A stretch of DNA of 37,003 nucleotides from Thermoplasmata archaeon (GCA_022750335.1 JAKIVX010000009.1:1-37003); one strand, 5' to 3'. Positions 7,476-16,964 are shown, numbered from the stretch's first letter. Made by a program: numbers and translations. Notes: generated by a model from the sequence alone, not told the origin.

Positions 7476-8207
7476 ATGACAGACCTGCGTGCCGCCGATC
7501 CCCCGGCCCGACCGGGGGGTTCGGTCCTCATTTACGGCGAGGGCGAATCGCCGATGGCCGTGCTGGCCTCGGCGCTGGCCCACCGCGAGGTCGGGGGATT
7601 CCGCTGGGCAGATGGCGCCGCCGCGTCTAGACTTCCGGAGACCGAGGCCCTGCGCGTACTCGAGGAAGGCTCCGGCCAGGGATCAGGACCGCGGGTGCCC
7701 GCGGAAGAGCTGCTTCCACCGGGAGCGGTCCAATCCGACTTCCGAGATTGGCTCGAGTTGGACGCCAGTGACAGCGAGGCAGTCTTGCGCCTGAGCGCTT
7801 TCCTCCGGCTTCCGTCCGTGCTCCAATTGCTGATCGCGCGCGCACCAGAACCGGCGGGACGAGTGGCGATCGTTCTCACGAATGTCGACGCCCTGCCGAT
7901 TCCCGCGCTCGAGAACGCGCTCGGTCAACCCGAGGCACACGATACGATGCGTCGGGAGGGGGTCCTGCTATTCGTCACGTTCCGTGGGTCCCCTTCGGTC
8001 GCCTTGCGGACCCCGTTCGACCGGATCTACCGGATCGAAGGGCATCGGGGCCAGATGTGGCAAGAAGCGACCGTCACGGTGGAGCGCGGGGAAGGGGCGG
8101 ATGGACTGAGCCCCGGAAGATCTCTTGGGGAGCGGCTCCCGTGGCTCGGACTTTCAGGGAGCGCGGTCGAGACGCCGGTCGCCATCCCACGCCACCGGTT
8201 GAGGTAG
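7476..8207 (+). CDS. Protein resembling a degenerate RecA/KaiC-type domain, function unknown
   Basis: The 243-residue protein has alternating strands and helices like a RecA-type domain: an opening strand and turn VLIYGEGESPMAVLASALA (about 18-36) where a P-loop would sit, and VAIVLTNVDALPIPALENAL (about 129-148) where a Walker B strand would sit. The GxxxxGK[ST] loop is absent, so ATP hydrolysis is unlikely. Such inactive RecA-like proteins are common in archaea near regulators, and it follows the HTH_10 gene by 123 bp. The ATG at 7476 has agagga a short way upstream and cctaacg about 32 nt upstream. The last 45 residues are low complexity. Confidence 0.5.
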   Translation: MTDLRAADPPARPGGSVLIYGEGESPMAVLASALAHREVGGFRWADGAAASRLPETEALRVLEEGSGQGSGPRVPAEELLPPGAVQSDFRDWLELDASDSEAVLRLSAFLRLPSVLQLLIARAPEPAGRVAIVLTNVDALPIPALENALGQPEAHDTMRREGVLLFVTFRGSPSVALRTPFDRIYRIEGHRGQMWQEATVTVERGEGADGLSPGRSLGERLPWLGLSGSAVETPVAIPRHRLR

Positions 8208-8267
8208 GTCGGCGCGGAGGCGTCCCTCCCCGCGGACTCGCCTCATTCGAGGCAGCATCAGCCTCAA

Positions 8268-10715
8268 GTGAGCCCGGCGAATCGCGGCCGCGTGCGCGCC
8301 CACGAGTATGACCTGGACCTCGACATCGACTATCCGGCCGGGACATTTCGCGGGACCGTCTTACTGACCGCCTCCGGGATACGAGGGTCGGTGGAACTGG
8401 ACTGCGAGGAACTCGAGGTACTCGAGGTCAGCGTAGACGGCGGGCCGGTGCCGTTCTCGGTCGACGCGAATCGGAGCAAATTGGTAATCCAGGCCGGAAC
8501 CTCGGACGGAGTTCGGCTTCGGGCCGTCTATCGGGGGGTGGCCTCCCGGAAGGACCTCTCCGGCCTGTACGTCTCCTCGTCCGGGGAACTTCCGGTACTC
8601 ACCACGATGCTGGCACCGATTTCGTGCCGTCGCCTGCTTCCGTGCCTGGATACGCCGGATCAGAAAGCGGTCTTTCGGGTTCGAGTGACCACGGGCGCCG
8701 AATCGGTCGTCATCTCGAACGCGGAACTGGCGAGCAGCGAGCTCGTGGCGGGCCGGAAGCAGTGGACCTTCTCCCCCACCCCCCCGATGTCCACTTATCT
8801 CCTGTACCTCGGCGTGGGACCGTTCGAGACCCGCGAACGGGTCGAGGACGGGGTCCGGGTCATCACGGCGACGCTGCCCGGCAAGGCGGCACGAACGAGC
8901 AAGATGTTGGCGCTTGCCGGCCCTTTGGTACGGGGGTATGGCGAGTACTACGGCCAGCCCTACCCGCTCCCGAAATTGCATCTGGTCGCCGTCCCCGACC
9001 TCTGGGCCGGCGCCATGGAGAATTGGGGGGCCATCGCCTTCCCCGAGATCGGATTGCTCGTGGACGAGGCGACCAGCCCAGGGATCGAGCGATGGGCGAT
9101 GGAAACGCTCGCGCACGAGATCGCCCATCAGTGGTTCGGCAACCTCGTGACGATGGAGACGTTCAACGACCTGTGGTTGAACGAGAGCTTCGCCACCTTC
9201 GTCGCGGCCAAGATGGAAGCCCGGCTCGGGATGCGCGCGGACGCGTGGAGCGAGTTCCTCCTCCGGATACGCCCCGCCTACTTCGCGGACTCGCTCGAGA
9301 ATACGCATCCGATCCGGATGGATATCGAGGACCCGAAGACGATCGCGGAAAGCACGGACGAGATCACCTACTTCAAGGGCGCGAGCGTGATCCGAATGAT
9401 CGACGCCTACCTCGGCGAGGAGGTCTTCCGAAAGGGCGTGGCGGCCTATCTCGACAAGTTCCAGTGGGGGAACGCCCGCGGGGAGGATCTCTGGACCGCC
9501 TTGGCCGCCGTCTCCGGTGAGCCGGTCGCCGAAGTCCTCCGGGCCTGGATCGAGCGCCCGGGCTTCCCCATCATTCGGGTCCGATTGGGCCCGGGGACCC
9601 TCCGGCTTGAGCAGGCCCGGTTCCAATTCGTCAACTCCCGAGGGGACGAGCCTCCGTGGCCAATTCCCCTCACCGTGACCCTCGGTGGAGTCGACCAGCG
9701 GGTGCTGTTCCGGGCGCACGAGATCGCCCTGCCGTTCGACGGCACCTCGAGCCCCCGCATCAACGGGGACCGGGCCGCCTTCGTCCGAGTATGGTACGAT
9801 GCCGAACTCCGGCCGAGGATCGTACGCGACCTCGCCTCCCGCCCACCCGCCGAACGGTGGGCCGTCCTCAACGATGCCTGGGCGTTCCTTCTCTCGGGCG
9901 ACTCGACCCTCGCGGAGTATCTCGAGTTGGTCCGGTTGGGACAAGGCTTCTCGGACTATCCCAGTGTTCTCGAACTTCTCCTTTCGCTCTCCCTGCTCGA
10001 GTCCTGGCTCGGGGAGAGGGTCGACGTACGCGCCGAGGCCGCGGCGTTCTACTGCGCCCAGCTCGCTCGGTTGTCGACCGATTCCCGGCCCGGGGAACCC
10101 GACACGGACGCCGTCCTGCGCGAGCAATTGTTGTTGAACCTCACCCGAACCGATGGGGCCTTCGCCGCCTCCCTCGCTCGCCGGTTCGGGGAGATCGACC
10201 ACCTTCCCGCGGCGCTCCGGTCGGCCGTGGCCCTCGCCTACGCGCGGACCGCTGGCGCCGACGCCTTCGACGCCCTCCTGGCACGAGCTCGGTCCACTGC
10301 CGACGAGGATGGGGCCCATGGGGCCGCCGAGGCCCTCGGAGGGCTCCCCACGGTGGAGCTCCTGTCCCGTTCGCTCGCGGCGGCCCTCGAACCCGGACTC
10401 CGCGCCTCCGTGGCCAACAGCATCATCGTGGCTTCGGGACACAACCCCCTCGGACGCGAAGTGACTTGGTCGTGGCTGCGAACGAACCTTCGGGAATTGG
10501 AGCGGAGGACCCACGGCAGTTGGGCCCTCGCCCGTCTCCTGGAGCTGACCCTTCCGCTGGTCGGGCTCGGCCGTCAGAGCGAGGTCGAGCGATACTTTGC
10601 GGTGGAATCGTTTCCCGAAGCGGCAAACGGGATCCGCAAGGCACTCGAAGTGCTCCGGCTCTCTTCGAAGCTCATCGAGCGGTTGGGTGTCCCTTCCGGG
10701 ACCGAGGGGCCCTGA
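8268..10715 (+). CDS. M1 family aminopeptidase (tricorn-interacting factor F2/F3 type)
   Basis: A full-length (815-residue) M1 zinc aminopeptidase. The N-terminal beta domain starts RVRAHEYDLDLDIDYPAG. The substrate-binding GAMENWGA begins at about residue 248, the zinc site HEIAHQWF at 283-290 is followed by the third ligand Glu306 (LNESFATF), and the catalytic Tyr is expected in the EITYFKGASVIRM segment (about 365-377). The long C-terminal part is the helical ERAP1_C-like domain. Enzymes of this type remove N-terminal residues from peptides released by the proteasome or tricorn protease in the cytosol. The start is a GTG at 8268, 60 nt after the previous gene and with no clear box, so it is probably cotranscribed with it. 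Confidence 0.95.
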   Translation: MSPANRGRVRAHEYDLDLDIDYPAGTFRGTVLLTASGIRGSVELDCEELEVLEVSVDGGPVPFSVDANRSKLVIQAGTSDGVRLRAVYRGVASRKDLSGLYVSSSGELPVLTTMLAPISCRRLLPCLDTPDQKAVFRVRVTTGAESVVISNAELASSELVAGRKQWTFSPTPPMSTYLLYLGVGPFETRERVEDGVRVITATLPGKAARTSKMLALAGPLVRGYGEYYGQPYPLPKLHLVAVPDLWAGAMENWGAIAFPEIGLLVDEATSPGIERWAMETLAHEIAHQWFGNLVTMETFNDLWLNESFATFVAAKMEARLGMRADAWSEFLLRIRPAYFADSLENTHPIRMDIEDPKTIAESTDEITYFKGASVIRMIDAYLGEEVFRKGVAAYLDKFQWGNARGEDLWTALAAVSGEPVAEVLRAWIERPGFPIIRVRLGPGTLRLEQARFQFVNSRGDEPPWPIPLTVTLGGVDQRVLFRAHEIALPFDGTSSPRINGDRAAFVRVWYDAELRPRIVRDLASRPPAERWAVLNDAWAFLLSGDSTLAEYLELVRLGQGFSDYPSVLELLLSLSLLESWLGERVDVRAEAAAFYCAQLARLSTDSRPGEPDTDAVLREQLLLNLTRTDGAFAASLARRFGEIDHLPAALRSAVALAYARTAGADAFDALLARARSTADEDGAHGAAEALGGLPTVELLSRSLAAALEPGLRASVANSIIVASGHNPLGREVTWSWLRTNLRELERRTHGSWALARLLELTLPLVGLGRQSEVERYFAVESFPEAANGIRKALEVLRLSSKLIERLGVPSGTEGP

Positions 10716-10748
10716 GGGTCCGCCCGAACGGCCCCGCCAGCGGCTCAA

Positions 10749-10757
10749 ATTCTATGT
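10749..10757 (+). promoter_or_regulatory. Possible promoter box for the ABC transporter operon
   Basis: The AT-rich ttctatgta lies about 60 nt upstream of the ATG at 10812. Just after it is a small hairpin (cgccg, loop ctgtt, cggcg; 10760-10774) that could end the upstream transcript. A gggag at 10800-10804 serves as ribosome binding site. Confidence 0.35.
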
Positions 10758-10811
10758 AGGCGCCGCTGTTCGGCGGCTCGGGGAACTCCGGTCACCCTAG
10801 GGAGCGGACGC

Positions 10812-11489
10812 ATGGCGGAGTCGGTCGTGGTGGGCGAGGACGTCTGGAAGGTGTATGGGAAGGGGGACACGGAGGTCGACGCCCTGCGCGGACTCTCGGT
10901 CGAGATCCGACGGGGGGAAATGGTAGCGGTGATGGGACCCTCCGGTTGTGGCAAGACGACCTTCTTGAATTGTTTCTCCGGGCTGGACTCCGTTTCGCGC
11001 GGGCGCGTTCTGGTGGGGGGCGTGGACGTCCATGCGATGCCCGACGCCCAACGCAGCGAGTTCCGAGCGAAGCAGACCGGATTCGTGTTCCAGGCGTACA
11101 ACCTGCTTCCGGTGCTGAGCGCGGTCGAGAACGTCGAGATGCCCTTGCTGATCGCCGGTGCCCGATCGAAGGATGCGCGCCGGCGTGCGAGTGAGATGCT
11201 GGGAGAGTTGGGTCTCGGGGACCGCCTCGACCACCGTCCGTCCGAACTCTCGGGTGGACAGCAGCAGCGCGTCTCCCTGGCGCGCGCTCTGGTGGCGCGG
11301 CCGGCCATCGTCTGGGCGGACGAACCCACCGGCAATCTCGATGACGAAGGCTCCCGCCAGGTGACGTCGCTCCTCCGCACGCTCAACCATGACTTCGGGC
11401 AGACGATGGTCGTCGTGACCCACGACTCGGAGGTCGCGGGCGCCTGCGACCGGATCTTGAAGATGCGCGACGGACGGTTTCACCCCTGA
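10812..11489 (+). CDS. ABC transporter ATP-binding protein, MacB/LolD type
   Basis: All nucleotide-binding motifs are intact in this 225-residue protein: Walker A GPSGCGKTT (42-50), Q-loop Gln94, signature LSGGQQQRVSLARAL (146-160), Walker B with WADEPTGNLD (168-177), and the switch His in VVVTHDSEVAG. The spacing and the NLLPVLSAVENVEMPL segment are typical of the MacB/LolD/FtsE branch, which drives FtsX-like permeases. It powers the permease encoded 15 bp downstream. A gggag ribosome binding site lies 7 bases before the ATG. Confidence 0.95.
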   Translation: MAESVVVGEDVWKVYGKGDTEVDALRGLSVEIRRGEMVAVMGPSGCGKTTFLNCFSGLDSVSRGRVLVGGVDVHAMPDAQRSEFRAKQTGFVFQAYNLLPVLSAVENVEMPLLIAGARSKDARRRASEMLGELGLGDRLDHRPSELSGGQQQRVSLARALVARPAIVWADEPTGNLDDEGSRQVTSLLRTLNHDFGQTMVVVTHDSEVAGACDRILKMRDGRFHP

Positions 11490-11504
11490 ACGGACGCGAC
11501 CGAC

Positions 11505-14459
11505 ATGGCGGACCCGACCGTTTTCACCGCTCTCCTGATCCTTGCGATCGTCGGGGTCGCGTCGCTCGCGTTTGCCGCCCGCCACCGCCTGCCGTTCCGC
11601 ATCGCGATGCGCAATGTCCGGCGCGGGCGGGGCCGCACAGTCCTGCTCATCCTGGGTCTCCTGGTCGGCACGACCATCATCTCGGGAAGCCTCATCGTCG
11701 GGTCGACGGTCCAGGCGCTGGACGTCCACTACACCTATCTCGGGGGAGGATACGTGCACGAGTCGGTCTCCGCCCTCGCGCCCTCCGGCGGATACGCCCC
11801 CTACCCCTACTCGGTATACTCCTCCCTCGCGGAAGCGGCGGCGGGGCGGAGCGATATCGCCGGAATCACTCCCATGATCCTGAGCACGACGCAGGTCTAC
11901 GATCGGACCACGGGCATCCCCGAAACCAACCTCAACCTCCTGGCGTCGAACGCGAACCAGAGCGCGAACCTAGGACCTTTCGTGTCGACGACCGGGAGCG
12001 TCGTGCCGGGCCCGGTGGGAGAGGTGGTCTATGTGGACGTCCAGACGGCCGTGGCACTCAACGCCTCGGTCGGAGACCAGGTCGTCGTCTACGGACCTCA
12101 CCCCATCGACGCCACGATCGGGGCGATCGTCCAGGACGACACGCGGGGAGGGGCGCTCACCGCCGGCCTGTCTCCCGGCAACGTCTTCGTCGACCTCCCT
12201 ACCGGTCAATCGCTCGAGAACCTCTCCGGCCAGATCAACTTCATCGCCGTGACGAACGTCGGCTCCCAGGCCGGCGGGATCGCCCTCACCACCCAGGTCA
12301 GCGCCTTCCTGAACACGACCCTGGCGACGATCCCCTCGGCGGCGGGACTCTCCGTGCAGGAGCCACTCAAGGATAGCGTCGCGGCCGCTGAACTAGCCGG
12401 AAGCAGCATCCAGACGATCTTCCTCGTACTGGGCCTGTTCTCCATCGTGGCGGGGGCGATGCTGATTGTCGGCATCTTCGTGATGCTCGCGGAGGAGCGC
12501 AAAGGCGAGATGGGGATGCTGCGCGCGGTCGGAATGCGTCGCGGGGAACTCGTGTTCGTCTACTACTTCGAGGGTCTCGTCTACGCGGTCGGCAGCGCCC
12601 TGGCGGGCACCGTGCTCGGGGTGCTCGTCGGTTATCTCCTCACGTACACGTTCAGCCTCCTCTTTGCGTCGGGCGCCCTGACCTCGGGGGCGATCCTCCA
12701 GTCGTTCACGGTCACACCGGATGACCTGCTGATCAGCTACGTGGCGGGGTTCCTGCTCACGCTCGTCACCGTCGCGGCGGCGAGCGCTCGGGTCAGCCGC
12801 CTCAACATCGTGGAGGCGATCCGCGACCTACCGTCCCCGCCGCCTCCCGTGCGGCTGTACACGGTCCTAGGGTACCTGGGAGCGGTCCTCGCCGTGCTCG
12901 GGCTCCTCCTGCTGGTCCCCAACGCCCAAGGCACGTCGGACATCTCCATCCCCATCCTCGGCGGCGGGTTCGTCATCCTCGGCCTCGGCCTGGTCGCCTC
13001 GCGGTTCGTGCGGAACCGGATCGCCTTCAGCGCGATCGGGGTCGCCCTGCTCATCTGGGCGGGGGCGGAGCCGGTCCACCGACTCGTCCTCGGAACCGCC
13101 CACACCGGCGGGATCTTCATCGTGTTCGTCGAGGGGATCTTCATGGTCGGCGGCGCGCTGCTCCTCTACGTCTTCAACTCTGCCACGATCCTGGGGGCGC
13201 TCCTCCGTCTCGCCGGTCGGGGCTCCCGGGGAGCCCCGGTCGCTCGGGTCGGCCTCTCTTACCCGGCCCGCCGCCCCGCGCGCACGGCGATCAACCTCAC
13301 CATCTTCGCCCTCGTCACGTTCACGATGGTCGCCATCGCGTGCTTCGGAGCGACCATCCAGGCGAACCTCAACAATACCATCCAAACGGAGACTGGGGGG
13401 TACAGCTTCTTCGGGTTCTCCACCCAACCGATCCCCGACCTCCCCGGTGATGTGGCCAACAATTCGACGTTGGCCGCGCTCTTCACGGTCGCCGTTCCGC
13501 TCATCTCCGGGAGCGTCGAGGTCAACGTGAGCGGTTCCACTCCGAACCCGTATACAGACAATATCTTCGCGGCCCCCGTGAACCAGTCCCCCGATTCGAG
13601 TTTCTATGCGACGAGCCAGTTTCCGTTCACGGCCACCTGGGACGGCCTCTCGAGCAGTCAGGTGCTGGCCGATCTCGAGACCAACCGTTCGGTGGCGATC
13701 GTCGACCAGAACTACGCTCCCTCGACCTCCTCCGTCTCCGGCGGCTCGGGCGCGCCGCACCCGACGCTCCAGGTCGGGGACTTCCTCCGGCTAAATCCCC
13801 CGGGAAGCTCCGCGGAGATCCCCGTCCGCGTGATCGGGATCATGTCCCAAAGCGTGATCACCGGGGTCTGGGTGAACCCCGCCGCCGCGGCGTCCTTAGG
13901 GTACACCGGCGTCAGCGCCTACCTCCTCACGGTCCGCCCCGGCGTCTCCACGACCCTCGCGGCCCAGGACGCGAAGCGCGCCTTCTTCCCGGAGGGGCTG
14001 GTGTTATTCGAGATCGCCCAGATCCTCGAGAGCTCGATCGCCTCGACGGAGGGGATCATCGGTCTGCTCGAGATCTTCGTCGGCCTCGGTCTCGGGGTCG
14101 GGATCGCCGCGATGGGCATTCTCGCGTTGCGCGCCGTGGTCGAGCGCCGTCGCGAGATCGGGATGCTTCGGTCGATGGGGTTCACCGAGCGGAAGGTGCT
14201 CACCGCGTTTGTGCTGGAGTACTCCTTCATCACGCTCCTGGGTCTCGGGATCGGAACCACCCTCGGGATCTGGATCGTCTACGACCTGTCCATCAGTCCG
14301 AGCGCGGCCGCTTCCGGAGTCTCGTTCTTCGCGGTCCCGGTCGAGAACATCGCGCTCATCCTCCTCGCGGCCTACGGCCTCGCGATGCTCGCGATCGCCG
14401 TTCCGTCCGTCCGTGCATCGCACATCCCTCCCGCGGATGCGGTACGGTCGACGGAGTGA
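11505..14459 (+). CDS. ABC transporter permease with two FtsX domains
   Basis: The 984-residue membrane protein has N-terminal hydrophobic segments (about 5-25 and 45-68), a large Ser/Thr/Gly-rich extracytoplasmic domain, then a first FtsX domain (three TM, about 300-440, with the EERKGEMGMLRAVGMRRGEL loop), further TM helices, a second outside domain and a second FtsX domain near the end (VERRREIGMLRSMGFTERKV at about 882-901). This duplicated form is usual in archaea and Actinobacteria, where such transporters export or extract envelope molecules; the substrate is unknown. The ATG lies 15 bp after the ATPase stop, so the two form one operon. Confidence 0.93.
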   Translation: MADPTVFTALLILAIVGVASLAFAARHRLPFRIAMRNVRRGRGRTVLLILGLLVGTTIISGSLIVGSTVQALDVHYTYLGGGYVHESVSALAPSGGYAPYPYSVYSSLAEAAAGRSDIAGITPMILSTTQVYDRTTGIPETNLNLLASNANQSANLGPFVSTTGSVVPGPVGEVVYVDVQTAVALNASVGDQVVVYGPHPIDATIGAIVQDDTRGGALTAGLSPGNVFVDLPTGQSLENLSGQINFIAVTNVGSQAGGIALTTQVSAFLNTTLATIPSAAGLSVQEPLKDSVAAAELAGSSIQTIFLVLGLFSIVAGAMLIVGIFVMLAEERKGEMGMLRAVGMRRGELVFVYYFEGLVYAVGSALAGTVLGVLVGYLLTYTFSLLFASGALTSGAILQSFTVTPDDLLISYVAGFLLTLVTVAAASARVSRLNIVEAIRDLPSPPPPVRLYTVLGYLGAVLAVLGLLLLVPNAQGTSDISIPILGGGFVILGLGLVASRFVRNRIAFSAIGVALLIWAGAEPVHRLVLGTAHTGGIFIVFVEGIFMVGGALLLYVFNSATILGALLRLAGRGSRGAPVARVGLSYPARRPARTAINLTIFALVTFTMVAIACFGATIQANLNNTIQTETGGYSFFGFSTQPIPDLPGDVANNSTLAALFTVAVPLISGSVEVNVSGSTPNPYTDNIFAAPVNQSPDSSFYATSQFPFTATWDGLSSSQVLADLETNRSVAIVDQNYAPSTSSVSGGSGAPHPTLQVGDFLRLNPPGSSAEIPVRVIGIMSQSVITGVWVNPAAAASLGYTGVSAYLLTVRPGVSTTLAAQDAKRAFFPEGLVLFEIAQILESSIASTEGIIGLLEIFVGLGLGVGIAAMGILALRAVVERRREIGMLRSMGFTERKVLTAFVLEYSFITLLGLGIGTTLGIWIVYDLSISPSAAASGVSFFAVPVENIALILLAAYGLAMLAIAVPSVRASHIPPADAVRSTE

Positions 14460-14527
14460 TCCACCCCACGTCGCCGGGAACGACCGGAGCAGGAGGGTCG
14501 CTTCGAGACCGGGGCGTCCGGACCGAA

Positions 14528-14535
14528 CCTAAGTA
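14528..14535 (+). promoter_or_regulatory. Promoter box (cctaagta) of the GNAT gene
   Basis: The box cctaagtac is centred about 28 nt before an in-frame GTG at 14558. It matches the TAAGTAC form seen before the M29-like and amt genes and decides the start of the acetyltransferase gene. Confidence 0.55.
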
Positions 14536-14557
14536 CATCCGTTCCTACTCCAACGCA

Positions 14558-15574
14558 GTGCCCGCGGTCGAAGCTCCCCCGGCGAGAATCCTCCTGCCGA
14601 TCCGAGAGCTCCGGAAGTCGGACCGGGCTTCCTTCATCTCATCGATCCTGGGGGGCTACGGGCCGTTCGAGGACATGATCGGCATGAGCCGCGACGGGTC
14701 GGCGGAGTTCGAGGCCCTGTTCCAGCCCGGGATCTGGTACCTCCTTCGGTTCCTCCGGATCTTCGGTCGGGCACCCCTGCGGGCGTTCGTGGTGGTGGAG
14801 GCCGATGCGGTCGTGGGCACCACCCTCCTGTTGCCGTGGCCGAGATCGGGCTACGTCCTCGGCGTTGGCGTGCGGCCCTCGCACCGACGGCGGGGGCTGG
14901 CCGGTCGTTTGGTGGCCCATGCCGAGGACGTCGCGCGCGACGGCGGGCGGACGTGGGCGGTGCTGGACGTCGAGGAGGAGAACCTTCCCGCCATCGCGCT
15001 CTATCGGGCCCGAAACTACACGACGATCCAACGGACCGTGTGGTGGAGGTCGGAGGCCCCGACCCGGATCGCCACGACGGCCCAGGTTCAGCCGCTCAGC
15101 GGACGCGCGGAGCGTCGGCAGGCCTCGGAGTGGGTCGCCCGCCAAGCCCCGTCCGAGCTCACGTCGAAGCTCCCCCCGACCGCGAACCGGTTGACCCATC
15201 TCGAGTCGCTCGGGCAGTCGCCCGGGAGCGCCCGGGAGGTGTGGGAGGCAGGACCCGCCGGGAACCCCCACGGGATCCTCTCGGCGATCGCGCGGGGACC
15301 GACCAAGCCCGGGATCCTCTTCATTCCGGCGGTAGGACCGGACGCCACCCGAGATGAGATCGTGAGTTTGGTCCAGGCGGGAGTCGGATGGCTGACGGGG
15401 CGAGGATGCGCGGGGGTCCTCGTATCGGTCCCGGATTACATGGGACCGGTGGCCTCCGTACTCTCGGACCTGGGGTTCTCGTCCCAACTGACGACCCTCA
15501 CCATGGCCTGTCCCCTGCCCGATGGGGGCGCGGGGCGCTCCCCCCGGGGGGCGGTAAGCGGGATGAATCCGTGA
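14558..15574 (+). CDS. GNAT family N-acetyltransferase with extra C-terminal domain
   Basis: The N-terminal half (about residues 10-160) is a GNAT domain: the acetyl-CoA pyrophosphate loop is RPSHRRRGLAGRLV (106-119), preceded by the strand YVLGVGV and followed by LDVEEENLPAIALYRARNY, the usual N-x-x-A-x-x-L-Y-x-x-x-x-Y pattern. The second half (about 185-330) may be a second, weaker GNAT-like domain. The acceptor substrate is not evident. The frame is open from 14456, overlapping the permease stop, but the GTG at 14558 is favoured by a cctaagtac box 28 nt upstream, so it probably has its own transcript. It is followed by the cupin gene 16 bp later. Confidence 0.85.
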   Translation: MPAVEAPPARILLPIRELRKSDRASFISSILGGYGPFEDMIGMSRDGSAEFEALFQPGIWYLLRFLRIFGRAPLRAFVVVEADAVVGTTLLLPWPRSGYVLGVGVRPSHRRRGLAGRLVAHAEDVARDGGRTWAVLDVEEENLPAIALYRARNYTTIQRTVWWRSEAPTRIATTAQVQPLSGRAERRQASEWVARQAPSELTSKLPPTANRLTHLESLGQSPGSAREVWEAGPAGNPHGILSAIARGPTKPGILFIPAVGPDATRDEIVSLVQAGVGWLTGRGCAGVLVSVPDYMGPVASVLSDLGFSSQLTTLTMACPLPDGGAGRSPRGAVSGMNP

Positions 15575-15580
15575 GACTCC

Positions 15581-15586
15581 GGAGGT
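15581..15586 (+). promoter_or_regulatory. Strong Shine-Dalgarno (ggaggt) of the cupin gene
   Basis: A perfect ggaggt lies four bases before the ATG at 15591. It stands out because many genes here lack any ribosome binding site, and it fits an internal operon gene read from a leadered transcript. Confidence 0.6.
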
Positions 15587-15590
15587 CGCG

Positions 15591-15962
15591 ATGGATGCGA
15601 TCGAAACCCTGGTCGAACGCGCTCGCCGATCCGGTCGCCGCTACTTCGAGTTTCTGCGCGTTCCCAGCATGTCCGCAGGAGTCTACGTCCTCCCCGCCGC
15701 GGGGATCGACGGGCAATCCCCGCACCGGGAGGACGAGGTCTACCACGTGGTCCGAGGACGGGCCACCTTCATGCACCGGGGGTCCGACCGGCCCGTAGGC
15801 CCGGGTGACGTGCTCTTCGTGCCGGCCCACGACCCTCACCGATTCCATTCGATCGAGGAGGAACTGGTCATGCTCGTCGTCTTTGCTCCCGCCGAGACAC
15901 CACCCCCTCCGACCGAGAGCCGGGACGGGCCGGGCGGTCGCGCGCGAGAACCCGAAGCCTAG
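15591..15962 (+). CDS. Small cupin domain protein
   Basis: The 123-residue protein is a single cupin barrel. Motif 1 is around SPHREDEVYHVVRGRATF (43-60), with His45, Glu49 and His52 as candidate metal ligands. Motif 2 is GPGDVLFVPAHDPHRF (70-85), with His83 the usual ligand. The C-terminal ~25 residues are low complexity. Single-domain cupins can be isomerases, dioxygenases or binding proteins, and nothing here narrows it. It lies 16 bp after the acetyltransferase gene on the same strand and has a strong ribosome binding site. Its end overlaps the convergent NmrA-like gene by four bases. Confidence 0.88.
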   Translation: MDAIETLVERARRSGRRYFEFLRVPSMSAGVYVLPAAGIDGQSPHREDEVYHVVRGRATFMHRGSDRPVGPGDVLFVPAHDPHRFHSIEEELVMLVVFAPAETPPPPTESRDGPGGRAREPEA

Positions 15963-16843
15963 CGCTCGGAGGCGAGACGCGGCACCGGGGTCGACGCAAG
16001 GAAGGTCGCGAAGCGCGTCATGTGCAGCCCCCAGCGTCGCTCGAGCGCCTCGATCTGACGATCGATCTCCCGGCGCTCGGCCTCCGGGTCCGCGACCTCG
16101 GGGAACCGACCAAAGCGTTCCTGGGCCTGGGGGTCGCTCTCTTCTTGAAAACGGACGGAGCGCCCGATCCAGGAACCGAGCATGCGGGCGATCTCGACGA
16201 AGGTGTGGGAGTCTCCCGTGAGGTCGATCGTCGCCCCGACCGCTCCGGCGCCCAGCTCGAAAACGCTCGCAGCCGCTTCGCCGATATCGCTGACCGAGAC
16301 GAGTTCGAGCCGTGTTTCCGGACGCGCCGGGAACGTGAGGAGGCCGGACCGGAGGCTCTCGAGCGTCCACGAGGAAGTGAAGTTGTCCATGAAGGTCGCG
16401 GGCCGCAGGATCGTCGCCGGCACGCCGAGTTCGGCGAGGAGTTTTTCGTTCGCCAGCTTCGACTCGAAGAGCGGGGTCGGAGGGTCGCCGGACGCCGGCG
16501 CCGCCGAGCTGAGGATCACATGGGGGGTTCCGGCGGTTTTCGCCGCCCGGAGGCCCATCCGCCCCTGGCGTTTTTCGCTCTCGAAATCCGGGGCGTCATA
16601 GCCCTTGTCGAACGGGGTGGTGAGCAAGAAGAATCCGTCCGCCCCCCGGAGGGCGTCCGCCAGGCCCTCTCCCGTGCGCAGATCCCCGGCGACCACTTCG
16701 GCCCCGAGAGTCCGCAACGTCAACGCCTTGGTCGGCTCCCGAGTAACCGCCCGAACGGCGTGCCCGCGTTTGAGCAGGCTGCGGGCCACGGCACCGCCCT
16801 GCCTTCCTGTGGCTCCGGATACGAGGAAGGTGCGCCGGCCCAT
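15959..16843 (-). CDS. NmrA-like NAD(P)-binding protein
   Basis: The 294-residue protein starts with a Rossmann nucleotide-binding loop of the atypical SDR kind, GATGRQGG (residues 10-17), followed by RGHAVRAVTREPTKA, where the Arg side chains suggest NADP preference, and by GDLRTGEGLADALRGADGFF. The segments HVILSSAA, KLANEKLLAELGVPATILRPATFMDN (split across two motifs) and DIGEAAASVF are characteristic of NmrA/HSCARG proteins, which are redox sensors or quinone and nitroreductase-like enzymes. The active-site Tyr of classical SDRs is absent, as is usual for NmrA. A rev-strand cctaacc patch lies about 35 nt upstream of the ATG at 16843. Confidence 0.9.
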   Translation of the reverse strand: MGRRTFLVSGATGRQGGAVARSLLKRGHAVRAVTREPTKALTLRTLGAEVVAGDLRTGEGLADALRGADGFFLLTTPFDKGYDAPDFESEKRQGRMGLRAAKTAGTPHVILSSAAPASGDPPTPLFESKLANEKLLAELGVPATILRPATFMDNFTSSWTLESLRSGLLTFPARPETRLELVSVSDIGEAAASVFELGAGAVGATIDLTGDSHTFVEIARMLGSWIGRSVRFQEESDPQAQERFGRFPEVADPEAERREIDRQIEALERRWGLHMTRFATFLASTPVPRLASER

Positions 16844-16964
16844 AGAGGATATTCGAACCCCCGACGCGCGTCGAGGTTAGGAGTTCTTCGGTTCGAGAGG
16901 CGGGCGGGGGGAGCGCGGGCCGGGGACCCAAAACCTCGACTACCCCCTCGGTCTAGGGGATGCG

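Noticed and set aside
8361-10748. Long minus-strand open frame of 795 codons
   Set aside because: It lies exactly antisense to the well-supported M1 aminopeptidase gene and its product is a low-complexity Gly/Arg/Glu-rich string, an effect of high GC.
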